Shown: positions 20,133-31,142 of the stretch, piece after piece
Layout: each line of letters starts with the position of its first letter
Position numbering within the stretch: the first letter of the stretch is position 1
Assembly (NCBI GenBank): GCA_032622095.1
Contig: CP136064.1
Location: 115,184,004 to 115,248,003, forward strand
Direction: 5' to 3'
DNA length: 64,000 nucleotides
Source: Siphonodentalium dalli
Taxonomy: Eukaryota; Mollusca; Scaphopoda; Gadilida; Siphonodentaliidae
Translations under genes and position numbers: made by a program
Notes under the pieces: model-generated
What the model was told of the DNA's origin: nothing
The model's database searches: none
The model's input: the letters and a program-made list of their open reading frames with translations, nothing else

Positions 20133-21336
20133 TATGGGCAGCCAAATTAACATATACTCAAATATTTGGAGATATCTCTAAATATTTGGAGATATCTCTA
20201 AATATTTGGAGATATCTCTAAATGATTTGGAGATATCTCTAAATATTTGGAGATATCTCTAAATCAGCACATATCCATAATTGAACCTGGAATTAGACTT
20301 ATCTCTAAATGAATTAGAGATATCTCCAAATTAATTGAAGATATCTCTAAATCATTTGAAGATATCTCTAATTCATTTGAGGATAAGTTCTTTTTGAACA
20401 TATGTCACATATCCGTAAATAAAATACTTCTCCATAATTCGATTTGGAGATATCTCCAAATAATTGGAGATATCTCCAAATGATTTAGAGATATCTCTAA
20501 TCATTTGGAGATATCTCTAAATGAATTGGAGATATCTCTAAATAATTGGAGATATCTCTAAATCGACATATCCACAATTGGACATATCCGTAAATAAATA
20601 CTTCTCCATAATTCGATTTGGAGATATCTCTAAATATTTGGAGATATCTCTAATTCATTTGAAGATATCTCTAAATATTTGGAGATATCTCCAAATGAAT
20701 TGAAGATATCTCTAATTATTTGGATATATCTCCAAATGAATTAGAGATATCTCTAAATAATTGGAGATATCTCCAAATGAATTGGAGATATCTCCAAATC
20801 GAATTAGAGATATCTCTAAATGATTTGCACTTCTCCTCAAATAATTACTTATCTGTAATAAAGAAGAGCAATTGGAGATATCTCCAAATCATTTAGAGAT
20901 ATCTCTAAATACATTGGGAGATATCTCTAAATGAATTGGAGATATCTCTAAATGATTTATGGATAAGTGGATAAATCGAATATACTTCTCCGTAAATGCA
21001 TTTGTGGATATCTCTAAATGATTTGAAGAGATCTTCAAATATTTGGAGATATCTCCAAATAATTGGAGATATCTCCAAATCAATTAGAGATATCTCCAAA
21101 TGAATTAGAGATATTTAGAGATAGCTTCAAATGGTTTGGTGTCCTAAATAGTTAGGGTATGAATTGAAGAGCTCTCCAAATCGATTTAGAGATATCTGCA
21201 ATTTATTTGAAGATATCTCCAAATGAATTAGAGATATCTCCAAATATTTGGAGATATCTCCAAATATTTAGAGATATCTCCAAATATTTAGAGATATCTC
21301 CAAATATTTGAGTATATGTTAATTTGGCTGCCCATA
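20133..21336. mobile_element. 1.2-kb TIR element filled with a palindromic minisatellite
   Basis: The ends are inverted repeats of about 45 bp: TATGGGCAGCCAAATTAACA... on the left and its complement on the right (to 21336). If TA is the target, the element proper is TGGGCAGCC...GGCTGCCCA. Almost all of the interior is a short repeat of about 16-18 bp built on the palindrome GGAGATATCTCC, with variants ending 'aaat' or 'aatt'. It is interrupted by a recurrent block 'acatatccgtaaata' / 'acttctccataattcg'. The minus-strand frames reading repeated 'LEISPN' are by-products. Confidence 0.8.
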
Positions 21337-21339
21337 ACC

Positions 21340-22325
21340 CACAAGTTGTGGATAACAGCATTACATTAATACAAAATATGCCTCAAACATGCATATACGC
21401 CAAATTAAAGCACCCACTGGCTAGCCCTATACAAAATGAGACTGTGTATACAAATGGAAACACACTTTACACAGTTCAATGTTTCACATGGGATATAACT
21501 TTCTCACCATCCAATATCATTTATCATACAAGTGTATTGATTATACCAAAGATGTGTCCACGAGCGAGTCTGCCTGACTTACACAATCACATATTTAATG
21601 CGAAGTTTTGAAATATGTGCGAAAAACCATGCAAATTTGAAACTTTAACTGAAAATAAAAGAAAATGGATTTTTTCCCCCATTCTGATCGTCTTTTTCTT
21701 AAATACAAACATTCCACTGCTTGTTCTTATGTGATCAATTACATTATAGTGAGCATCTCTATCAAGTAAATGGTTGGTTTCAGCTAAATTGTGATCTAAA
21801 CAGCGTCTACTAATCCATTGTGTCCTTGTCGTAGTCCTATGTACTTGATACAACAAAAATCTTGTAAATCATTATCTACATGGAAAGTTTTCTAATATAT
21901 TTTGTCGATAAAACATATAATAATAATGATAATTTAGTCTTGAGTTGAAAATAATTCTTTGAATTTAGAGTGCATTTATTGACTAATAATTTCACCCATT
22001 ATTTTCTGTTGTATGTGGCTCTTGATTCATATATACATGTTGATTGTCTATTATTCGAGAAATATTTAGAAACAAGCACAAAGTATAAAATACATAAAAG
22101 GTGAATTGAATAATTGTCACCAGGTCCAAGATGGCTTCCAAAATGGCGATGGTATTGTAAAAAGTAACAAAAATAAATCAAAATCTTAATGTTCATATAT
22201 ATTTCTAACATTGGTTATAAAACGGATATATATCACACAATTATCAAGTCAGATTTATATTCATAACCAGACTTCTATATAACATGTGATAACAAGACAC
22301 GGGTTCGAAAGCACATCAATCAATC
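21340..22325. other. No gene seen
   Basis: AT-rich DNA. Open frames at 21324-21611 (+) and 21587-21856 (-) have no family features; the first starts inside the right end of the preceding element. Confidence 0.5.
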
Positions 22326-22329
22326 AAAT

Positions 22330-22570
22330 CGGTGTATACAAATGGGTATACACAGAGTGGCTGCATGGTCATCATTGGGTTGTAATGGTATACACGAAGG
22401 TGTATGGTTATGGTAGGGTTTATGGGTATACTTGGAATGGCTATATTTTCATTGGTACGTGTATATGTGTGTTGACTGTGGTAATGAGAGGATGTATGGA
22501 AAAGCGGGAGTGGCTGTATGGTCATGGTTCAAGTATATATGCATGCATACATGGAGTAGCTAGATGGTCG
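22330..22570. repeat. Degenerate 42-bp minisatellite, left block
   Basis: Units approximate 'gtatacatggagtggctgta' + 'tggtcatggatgaggtgt'. At least five degenerate units are visible before the LINE insertion near 22570. The array resumes at about 24105. The plus-strand frame reading repeated 'VYGYG'/'EWLHGHH' is produced by the repeat. Confidence 0.75.
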
Positions 22571-24100
22571 TCAAACAAATAAATGATCACCTCAACACAG
22601 AAGCCTTGATAGAAACGTTTCAGTCTGCATACACATCGCACTCAAGTACAGAGACTGCAATTATTCGAGTTCAGAATGACATCCTTTCAGCAATGGACTC
22701 ACAACGCTGTATAATTCTGATTCTCCTAGACTTGTCTGCTGCGTTCGACACGGTTGATCACACCATCCTCTTGCGTCGTCTCGAACGCAGACTTGGTATC
22801 ACGGACAGTGCTCTGACGTGGCTGACATCATACCTTGACAACAGAACTCGGTCAGTGAAAATAGGACCATGTCAGTCAATGAGAGTCCCTCTCAAGTGTG
22901 GTGTTCCTCAGGGATCCTCTCTCGGCCCTGTTCTCTTTCTATGCTACATACTGCCGCTAGGGGATATTATCCGCCGCTATGGTCTCATGTTTCACCTATA
23001 CGCAGACGATTGTCAGCTATATGTGTCATTCTCCGCTGGCAGTCAGGAATCTGTCGTTGATTCCGTTGGAGCAATGTATTTCGGAAGTGAACGACTGGAT
23101 GTTTCAAAACAAATTAAAACTAAATGATGATAAAACAGAAATGATAGTTATAGGAACCAGACATCAGCTAGCAAAACTTGATTCTCCTCTTCTTATTAAG
23201 ATCGATTCCAATTCCATCATGTCAAGTGAATCCATTCGCAACCTCGGAGCTATGTTCGATACCAACATGTCTATGGACGCTCATGTAAATAATGTATGTC
23301 GAGCATGTAATTATCATTTGAGAAATATTGGTAAAATAAGAAAATACTTGACAGTTTCGGCAACTAAATCAATTATTCAGTCACTTGTGAGCAGCAAGCT
23401 AGATTACATGAACGGTTGCTTGTTCGGCATCACTAGCGAAATTGGAGCGAGTTCAAAAAACTGCTGCTAGAATTGTTGCGAGGGTACCGAGAAGGACATA
23501 GATGAGTCCAGTCTTGCAAAATATCCACTGGCTGCCCATCCAATACAGGATCCAATTCAAGATCATATTGATCACATCTCGTGCTCTTGAAGGAACAGCG
23601 CCCGAATACATCAAAGAGCTAGTATGTTTAAAGACTTCAGGTACGATGCAGCGAAGATCAGACGGGAAGAGATTTCTAACACTTCCTAACTCAAACCATC
23701 CTACGTTAGGGGACAGAGCCTTCTCCGTCACAGCTCCAACGTTGTGGAACAAACTCCCAGGGGCTCTGAGGCTTACGGATGATCGTTTAGAATTCCGTAA
23801 ACTTTTAAAGACACATCTTTTTAAAATAGCTTATGGACTCAACTGAAATTTTTAACTGCCTTTATCTGGAGTTTCTCTTCAAATGACTTTTTTGACCATT
23901 AATTTATATCTGTGATTTTTTTTTAGGATTTGCCATCTCTTAGACTTATTTTATCCGCGTGTTTTCTCTTTTATCCTATAGTATGATGATCTTTTATTGT
24001 ATATATATTTTATCACATATTTTATGTACCAGCGCCTATGAACACAACTCTGTAGTGAAATAGGCGCTCTACAAATGTTAATAATAATAATAATAATAAT
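22570..24100 (+). pseudogene. 5'-truncated CR1-like non-LTR retrotransposon
   Basis: Reverse-transcriptase remnants run in order. First is a conserved entry 'FQSAYTSHSSTETA', then motif A 'LDLSAAFDTVDH' (about 22724-22760), motif B 'GVPQGSSLGPVLF' and motif C 'YADDCQLY' (about 22996-23020). A shift of frame near 23055-23095 leads to 'NKLKLNDDKTEMIVIG'. A second shift and a stop near 23455-23503 lead to 'LQNIHWLPIQYRIQFKI' and 'FSVTAPTLWNKLPGALR', ending in TGA at 23844-23846. The 3' UTR ends 'taggcgctctacaaatgtta' and (AAT)n at 24080-24100, a typical CR1/L2-type tail. The endonuclease is lost. The copy is dead: two frameshifts and at least one internal stop. Confidence 0.9.
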
Positions 24101-24104
24101 TGGC

Positions 24105-24775
24105 GGGGCATATTGGTATAGAGGGAGCGTCCTTGTCATGGGTGGTGTCAGTATCTTGCATGGCTGTAGGTATACGTGGAGTGGTTGTATGACCATGGAT
24201 GGAGTGTATGGGAATACAGCGAGTTGCTGAATAGCCATGAATGAGGTGTATATGCATCTGGAGATATGACTAGTCGAGGGTGCAGTTTATTTATATATAT
24301 GGACGGGCTGTGTGGCCTTTGGTGGGTGCATATATATACCTGGATTGACTATGGTTATGGATGGGGTGTAAATGTATATCTTGAGTGTCTGTATGGTTGT
24401 GGTTGAGGTGAATATGTATACAGGGAGAGACTGTATGGTCATATAGGTGAGGTGAATATGCATACATGGAGTTATAGTCTATGGTCATGAATGATGTGGA
24501 TATAGGAGTGGCTATATGGTCTTGTGTGGGGTGACATGTTTTATATCTGGTGTGACTACATGGCAACGGTGAGGTGTATGAGTATACATTGAGTGGATGT
24601 GTGGTCATGCGTGGTGTGAATAGGTATATACACGGAGTGACTGCATAGTCATGTGTGGGTGTACGGGTATACACGGTTTGGCTTTGCGGTCATTGGTCCG
24701 GTGCATATACATGTCCATGGTGTTTATGCGTATATATTGTGTGTTCGTGGTGAGATGCACATGTGTCAGGAGGGG
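24105..24775. repeat. Degenerate 42-bp minisatellite, right block
   Basis: This continues the array at 22330-22570 with about fourteen further degenerate units ('gtatacatggagtggctgta', 'tggtcatggatgaggtgt'). Minus-strand frames such as 24291-24674 are translations of the repeat, rich in 'YTHP' and 'HTRT'. Confidence 0.75.
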
Positions 24776-24784
24776 TGACTCTAG

Positions 24785-25175
24785 TGCTTCAGTGTGTGCA
24801 CATCTATATATGCGTGAAAGTCGGGTACCTTTTGGTCGAATATATCAGCTCGAAAGTGGTTAAATTTAGATGGCCTTTTAGGCAAAAGTTCTGTCGCTAT
24901 AGGGTATTCTATGTTGTATCAATATAGGACATGAGGGGTGTTCCCTGTACTTCCATTTGTGTGCATCTCTGTGTGAGAGACGGGTACCATTTGGCCGAAT
25001 ATAGCGATGGCCTTGTGGGCAAAAGTTTAGTCTAATTGCAGTTAGATTGCGATAGAGTGGTATATAATGTTTCAATGTAGAAGATGGGGGTGACCTGATC
25101 TCTTCTTATTGTGGGCATCTCTGTGTGTGAGAGTCGGGTACCGTTTTCCCGCTTATAGCGATAAAAGCGGTTACT
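24785..25175. repeat. Two-and-a-half tandem units of about 155-165 bp
   Basis: The landmarks 'gcatctctgtgtg(t)gaga' and 'gtcgggtacc(t/g)tttggccgaatat' recur near 24800, 24962 and 25113, with 'ggcaaaagtt' between. Open frames on either strand are by-products. Confidence 0.6.
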
Positions 25176-25619
25176 TACAGAATGAAAGCGGCACGAATAA
25201 ACTGAAGATTTTAATAATTGACATCTGGTTAAGGGAATGTCGTATGTATAGCTTCGGTTTTCGTTGGACTAATTAGAACTGTTTAATATATACATATGCG
25301 TCGTGGCTCACGTTCACACTGTAATTAGAACTATTTCATATAATATTTGACTCCCCAGCCAATTATAACATCAGCGACAGTTTTATAAATATTTGCCCAG
25401 AGTTCCCGCAGCATGCAGACAAACAGCTTACAAACCCATCGATCCGTCGGGTTATAACGCTTGTTCAATGCTTCCCGGGGGCAAGGGAAAACATCCCGAA
25501 TCAACACTGTCGCACAGCGTAAGTGTATATAAGAGAGCCAACCCTACGCAGGCCGCGGAACCACAGCCACTGAAGCAAACACAATTAAATACATGATCAC
25601 TCATACACTGAGTCCGTGC

Positions 25620-25700
25620 CTCCACAAATATGACAAGAACACCATAGTCAGAAATGGTAACGCCTTCAAGATCATATTATTAGGCATATATAAAATACTA
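25620..25700. repeat. Dispersed repeat 'agtcagaaatggtaacgcc', copy 1
   Basis: 'caccatagtcagaaatggta' + 'acgcc' + 'aagatcatattattaggcat' recurs at about 46300-46365 on the same strand and near 29335-29405 inverted. Three copies in one window indicate a dispersed element; its ends are undefined. Confidence 0.6.
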
Positions 25701-25744
25701 TAGCTGATGTGTCAGACTTCGTCCGGGCTATTTAGGAGAGAACA

Positions 25745-26060
25745 AAGTTGAAAAGTATTAGGAGAAAGAAAAAAACTGTTGTTCGATCGGTCCAGAACAT
25801 GCCTATATGAGCGAGGTCAAGGACACGGTCGCACGTGAAATCGGACCGCCTATATTGTTCCCGGGATCAATGTAGGCCTACATACCAAATTTGAGTCGGA
25901 TCAGCCGAGGTCCAGAAACATGCCTATATGAGCGTATATGGGCGTGGTCAAGGACACGGTCGGACGTGAAATTGGACCCGCCCATATTGTTCCCGGGATC
26001 AACGTAGGCCTGCATACCAAATTTGAGTCGGATCGGTCACGCAGTTTTCGAGTCTATAAG
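25745..26060. repeat. Two-copy tandem repeat of about 130 bp
   Basis: 'catgcctatatgagcg', 'ggtcaaggacacggtcg', 'attgttcccgggatcaa' and 'ataccaaatttgagtcggat' occur twice, near 25798-25905 and 25918-26035. A typical 'gttttcgagtctataagaca' tail follows. The frame 25938-26180 is not supported as a gene. Confidence 0.7.
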
Positions 26061-26607
26061 ACACATACACACAGACAGAAACAGAAGTTCCAACAAATAT
26101 ATATTAGATATTGCAGCTTTAATGTAGTGATTGTGAAAAATCTGTATATAGGTAACGGCTATGTAGTTGATTATATGTGATATGTATTGTATGTGTGTAT
26201 ACTGCATGTGCACTTGGTGAGAAAGGATGTGAAACATTTTTAAAATCGGGCGTGCCAAACTAAAGTTTAATTTCAAATATTTAAACACCATACGATATAT
26301 GATATGTGTTCACACAGGGCGCATACGTTCAAATTGGTTGAAATGTTCATCGCCAAACATGCAACGGCCATTGCATTGATACACCAATAACCACACACCC
26401 ATTGCCAAAAAAAGTGACGAAGGCCTTGACGATTGAGACGTTATTATGTTATTATGCCAGCTTGCGCAAATACACTAAACTGTCGGTTTCTCGGTTCTCT
26501 TATAGAACATTTGAATTGTTTTCGGCTGGCATGCATCTTTTCTTTGTTATTTGTTATAATTTCTATTGAAAAATAGAGGTATGAATAGTGCATGAAATAA
26601 ATAAAAA

Positions 26608-26868
26608 TATGGACCCGTGGGGTTTAATTGAATATAGTCCCTTGAAGGTCAATTAAAATATGGTAACATGAGAGTTAATTAAAGTTAAGATATGGTCCCA
26701 TTATGAGGGTTTATTAAAATTAAAATATGGTGTCATCGGTGTTGATTAAACTACGGTTGCGGGGGGGGTGGTAAATCAAATATAGTCCCATGAAAACTAA
26801 TTAAATTATGCCCACCCCTCCCCATGAGGATAAATTAAAACATGGTCCCAGGAGGGGGGGGTAATTTC
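26608..26868. repeat. Degenerate minisatellite 'taattaaaatatggtcccat'
   Basis: Seven to eight variable units of about 30-40 bp alternate 'aattaaa(a)tatggtccca' with G-rich linkers (e.g. 'gcgggggggg'). Confidence 0.65.
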
Positions 26869-27221
26869 TTATCATTCTTCGATTCATATAGCATTCTGAT
26901 ATTTGCTCCGTACACAGCAATAAAAATGATGTTCAGAATAAGGCCACATTGTGTGTTAAACAACCAATGTGAAGGATTAGTGTTGGAACTTTTCTTAATA
27001 ACATCTCCATTCATAGCTCAGATATATTCATACAAAGAAATGAAAAAATAAGTTTAGAGACCAAGACTAAAGTTCACTAAACGTCAATATTTACAAACAG
27101 CGCGAAGGAGTAACGTGGGAATTGGTTAATAATTACCATCCCATTTCATTTAGAATATAAAATTCCGATATTTGTCGCGTATAACAAAATGAAAAAGTTC
27201 ACTAAACGATGTTAAAATAAC

Positions 27222-27677
27222 ATGTTAAAGACCGATATAAACAAGCAGCTCGAAGGGTGCATGTGCGAATTAAATTTCTTATACCATCCTCAATTCCCCA
27301 TCCAATATAATAGTAGTTATTATTCCGATTTATGTCACTTGAAAATAAATGAAAGATGTTCAAATAGCAATTCAACAAAGCAGGTTAAAGAACAATATAA
27401 ACACATAACGAGCAGTGCGGTAAGGGTTAACGCGCGAATTTCAATTACTCGACGCGCACTTTTTTACGCGCACGCAGCTAACAAGTCATGGTTCAATAAA
27501 GCTTGTCTAGACGCCATCGAAATGGCCGCAAAGCGATACGTGAATATATATCGCGACTGGATCGCTGATGCTCCCTCTGAAATAGCGAAATACGAAAAGT
27601 ACCTTTCTCATCATATGATCGAACATATCCGAGTTCATTTCAAATCATATTTCGCCCATAGGCACAAAGACAAGTAA
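27222..27677 (+). pseudogene. Probable fragment of a non-LTR retrotransposon ORF2 linker
   Basis: A 151-codon open frame contains 'KSWFNKACLDAIEMAAKRYV' followed by a basic, aromatic helix-like segment ending 'HFKSYFAHRHKDK'. The pattern W-(F/W)-N-x-(A/E)-C with following basic helices is the usual segment between endonuclease and reverse transcriptase of LINEs. Neither domain is visible next to it, so I call it a fragment with low-to-moderate confidence. The start at 27222 is arbitrary. Confidence 0.4.
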
Positions 27678-27883
27678 AACATACGTTCACAGGAAACACC
27701 CATACAGGGCGTAATAAATATATATATACGCCAGTACCAGTAATCGTGTGTGGTCACAGATACAATTTCGGAGGAAGTGCATTGTGTTCCAATATTATGG
27801 TAGATCCGTTCTGTGTCAATATTCGTACCCATGTTAAAACTGATGCGCTTCCCAACTTTCGGTGAAATGGCTTCCTTTTTAAC

Positions 27884-28092
27884 CACAGGGGCCTGTAACG
27901 CGATCCGCTGTCCGCCCCCCCCCCCTTGCATGCGCTGCCCATATACGCCGCCTCTATATACGCGCCTGCTTCACTATAATGGTCTCTATAATACTACCAT
28001 TAACGTGAAGCAGGCGCGTATATGGAAGCGGCGTATATGCATGGGCAGCGCAAAAGGGGGACAGACAGCGGAGCGCGTTACAGGCCCCTGTG
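27884..28092. mobile_element. GC-rich hairpin element (MITE-like)
   Basis: The arms of about 90 bp start CACAGGGGCCTGTAACGCG and end with the complement at 28092, differing at a few sites. The loop is the AT-rich 'tataatggtctctataatac'. A poly-C run in the left arm faces a shorter G run in the right. The composition (CpG- and GC-rich arms) contrasts sharply with the AT-rich surroundings. Open frames across it (e.g. 27813-28127) are by-products. No clear target duplication is visible. Confidence 0.7.
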
Positions 28093-28404
28093 TTTTTAAG
28101 GTGGTGTTTTTAACATTGTCTCTGTAGCAGAGGTGGTTGGGTCGTGGATATCAACGTTTATAAACCGTATAAACAACTGATCGGAAGTAGATGTCGCCGA
28201 GGTGAGACAATTATATTTTAGACGTTCCATCATCACAACTTGACGTACATGTTTTCAACAACTAGTGGTCAGCAACTTAAAGGGGTATACTGAACACTGA
28301 ATCCGGCCATTTATATGGGCCATCTCCTTTTATACTCAACAGAATATATGCAACAAGTGAATGAATTTGAGCGAGGGATTAGTGCCAAATACAATAGGTA
28401 AACA

Positions 28405-28475
28405 ACATGGTAATTATAATGAAAATGAATAAATGGCTGGAGTCATAAATTCATTGTCATTATAATTACCTTGAG
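28405..28475. repeat. Short hairpin 'ggtaattataatgaaaatga'
   Basis: 'ggtaattataatgaaaatga' and 'cattgtcattataattacc' form an inverted repeat of about 19 bp around 'ataaatggctggagtcataa'. That loop motif also occurs inside the TTAA element near 7650-7675. Confidence 0.5.
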
Positions 28476-28689
28476 CTTTGATGTTCTCTCAATTTCATTC
28501 AAAACATGGTCGCCATAAACCACCATGGCGTTCACATCTGAATATTGCAACAGCACCCTGTTGTTCGCGGCTGCATCTTTTTTAAACTTCCACAGACATG
28601 ATCGGGAGCCCTGTTTGTTGAATCATCAAATAAATCCCTTCATTGTATTGCGTTAACTTTTTATGATTTTTTTAACTTCTTAATCTTCC

Positions 28690-28965
28690 CATTAACTGCA
28701 ATTAACATTTTCCAAATTATTCCCTATCCAAGTTAAACTACAATTGAAACTTTCATTACTCCCTATACTATATGGATGTTTACTGCTACGCTGAGCTGGC
28801 CGTGCCAATGGGGCGATGTGGATATCTGACAGGATAACACATATCCTGTTTCACTCGATACGAGTTACTTTTAGGAAAATTTAGTAAGGCTGATCTGGCC
28901 GTGTCCATGGAGCTATGTCGATGGGGATATCTCGCATGACAACACATTTCGGGTTTTCGTGGATG
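28690..28965. repeat. Repeat terminus fragment and a two-copy tandem
   Basis: 28690-28760 is a diverged copy of the right end of the 17.6-19.4-kb family ('aattattccctatccaagtt', 'aactttcatt'). It is followed by two copies of about 110 bp with 'ctggccgtg(c/t)c(a/c)atgg' and 'atgtcgatggggatatct', near 28795 and 28895. Confidence 0.5.
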
Positions 28966-30012
28966 TCTCATTGTTGAAGTATGTAACTTTTATGACCGCG
29001 TTAATTGATTTCGATGTTTAGGTATGAACAATGACTGGGTCACTCTTGAAGATTTTATTGCGGGAACACGGTGCCTAATATAACAGCTAACTTTGCTGAT
29101 GACGTATATGTCTCAGTTGGCATGTAGAATAAAGGTCGTATTGCGAAGTATCGGGCGTGTATTTATTCCGATTAGTAGATTTTTGGTCCGCATTTAGATG
29201 ATTTCTGGTGTGGTGAATGAGAAACCTGCAGTAATAAGCCGTAGTTTTTGTAATCATTTGAAGGATCAGTTGTTTTAGCGGAATTCTGAGGTGGTGCATT
29301 CATGAAACCAATATATTTTATATTATAATTTATATATATATGCCTAATAATATGATCTTGATGGCGTTACCATTTCTGATATTGTTTTCTTGTTATATGA
29401 TATGTAATTGTTTGTTTTAGCTGCTTTACACATGGGTGTTCGTGACAATTCAGATGCATGCACTCATTGCAAAAGCAGCTGAAACCCTTTAAATATGGGA
29501 GCATCATACTGACTTAATGAGGTTCCATTTATGAGATGTATGAAACGCTCCTGGGTGCGTGCAACCTTATATTGACTGACTCGGAACTAAAATGGCCTGT
29601 TTAAATAACGTGAATAATTATGAAACAGCGGCAGGAATGTCACATAGGGACGCAATCGATGCGACGGCTATAGTGAACGAAAGATCAGATTGGTTCAGAG
29701 TTCAGTCAATCTGCCATTGATCAAACCCACAGAAGCAGCGTGTATCTGGTGCTGAATTGAGGTCTATATATAGTGTACCATTCGGAAAGAGTTTCAGAAG
29801 TGATTCGCAGATATTTACCGACACCGAGGGACTACTAGCCTGGTACCCAGGCCAGCAAACGTATTTATTCTATCGGTAGGATTGAGTCAGGTACGAGACT
29901 AAGGGACTACGCAATCGTCAGGTGAGATACATATTATATCCTATACTTTCTATATGCCATTTCGGCTAAACTGAGCTACAGCTATAACCCCAGTAAATGG
30001 AACATGTCTATA
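28966..30012. other. No gene seen
   Basis: AT-rich DNA holding the inverted third copy of the 'aaatggtaacgcc' repeat (about 29335-29405). No supported open frame. Confidence 0.45.
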
Positions 30013-30516
30013 TCATGCCATGAATCTCTACTATGGCTAATGCCCGTAGTAGAGATCATGCATATTCTACCAGTACAAAACCTTGTAACTTTTTGAAATT
30101 TTGACAGGGAACCTTAATTACCTTATAAAGGCGAAATAATAACACGGGGAATATATTTATTAATAATTATCAGTTCTTTGATAGTGTACTTCACTATATG
30201 TGAAGGTCCCAACTCGAAGTTGCATGCTTTTCTGTGACTTTTGTGAGCCGATATCACAATAAACATTCAATTATAATTACCCAGGAAAAATTCCATAATT
30301 GTAAGAAACGCAAAGTAAAATCGCTCACAAAGTCACTTAAATCGTGAAATTTCAATTTGGGAATTTCGCCTACAGTGAAGTACATTATTAAGAAACAGAT
30401 AATAACACAGAAATATATTCCCTGTGTTATTTTTTCGATTTTATAAGGTTCCCTGTAAAAAAAACTTCAGAAATTTCCAAGGTTTTGTACTGGTGGAATA
30501 TGATCTCTATGGGGGC
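30013..30516. repeat. Fold-back element of about 500 bp
   Basis: The outer arms (about 30049-30255 and 30330-30516) are inverted copies. Shared blocks are 'agagatcat', 'ccagtacaaaacctt', 'acagggaacctta', 'aataacac(g/a)gggaatatattt', 'gtacttcact' and 'ttgtgagc'. The left end carries its own small hairpin 'atgaatctctacta' / 'tagtagagatcat', which resembles the hairpin at 37063-37136. The plus frame 30424-30657 overlaps the right arm and is not a gene. Confidence 0.7.
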
Positions 30517-31142
30517 GTGTCACAGTTCACAGTATATTTTTCATGTTGCAATGATATATTTAGATCATACCATGGGGTGGGGTGTGGTTTAAGGTCTGTA
30601 AAGTTGTATTTTCTTTCAGATATGCCAAATGTGGGATGTTACGAATATATGTATTAAAGTTGGGGAGGCGAGAGTTTGTTGTATTTTAATCTATTAACCA
30701 TTTAGCCGCTTGTATTATAATTGAAATTATTGAATCTAACACCTATATATATGATATTTTTGCTTCCTCAGACAACGACCATTGTACTTGTATATATTAA
30801 CACAGCGTCGTGTCAGAACTAAACTGTTCTATCTTCATTTTGGCGGGAAAATGAGATATTTGTATATCTTTCGATTCGGTGCGGGATTTCCTGTCTCATA
30901 ATCACCAGATATCGTGTCTAACCTATACCAAATTTGAATAAAAGGTCAGCCGACCACAGTGTCCTCCAAAAACGTGGAAAGTCGACGCCGCTTTGTTAAA
31001 GAAATTAAATAAATGTTGAAATGTTCTAAGTCGAAAGGGTTAATAATTCCGTAAAGAAATAATTTTTCCGTCATCTATATACATGTTGCACATCTCCAAT
31101 ATGTGGGTAAAAATACTCTGAAGTTTCTATATCTACGATCAA

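Noticed and set aside
20889-21099. Minus-strand frames reading repeated 'LEISPI'
   Set aside because: Translation of the GGAGATATCTCC minisatellite, not a gene.
17630-21336. Repeat arrays as CRISPR
   Set aside because: Eukaryotic context, no unique equal-length spacers, no cas genes; units are palindromic or long satellites.
24291-24674. 127-codon minus-strand frame
   Set aside because: Every segment is the translated 42-bp minisatellite.
27813-28127. 104-codon plus-strand frame
   Set aside because: Spans the GC-rich hairpin; the proline and cysteine runs come from poly-C.
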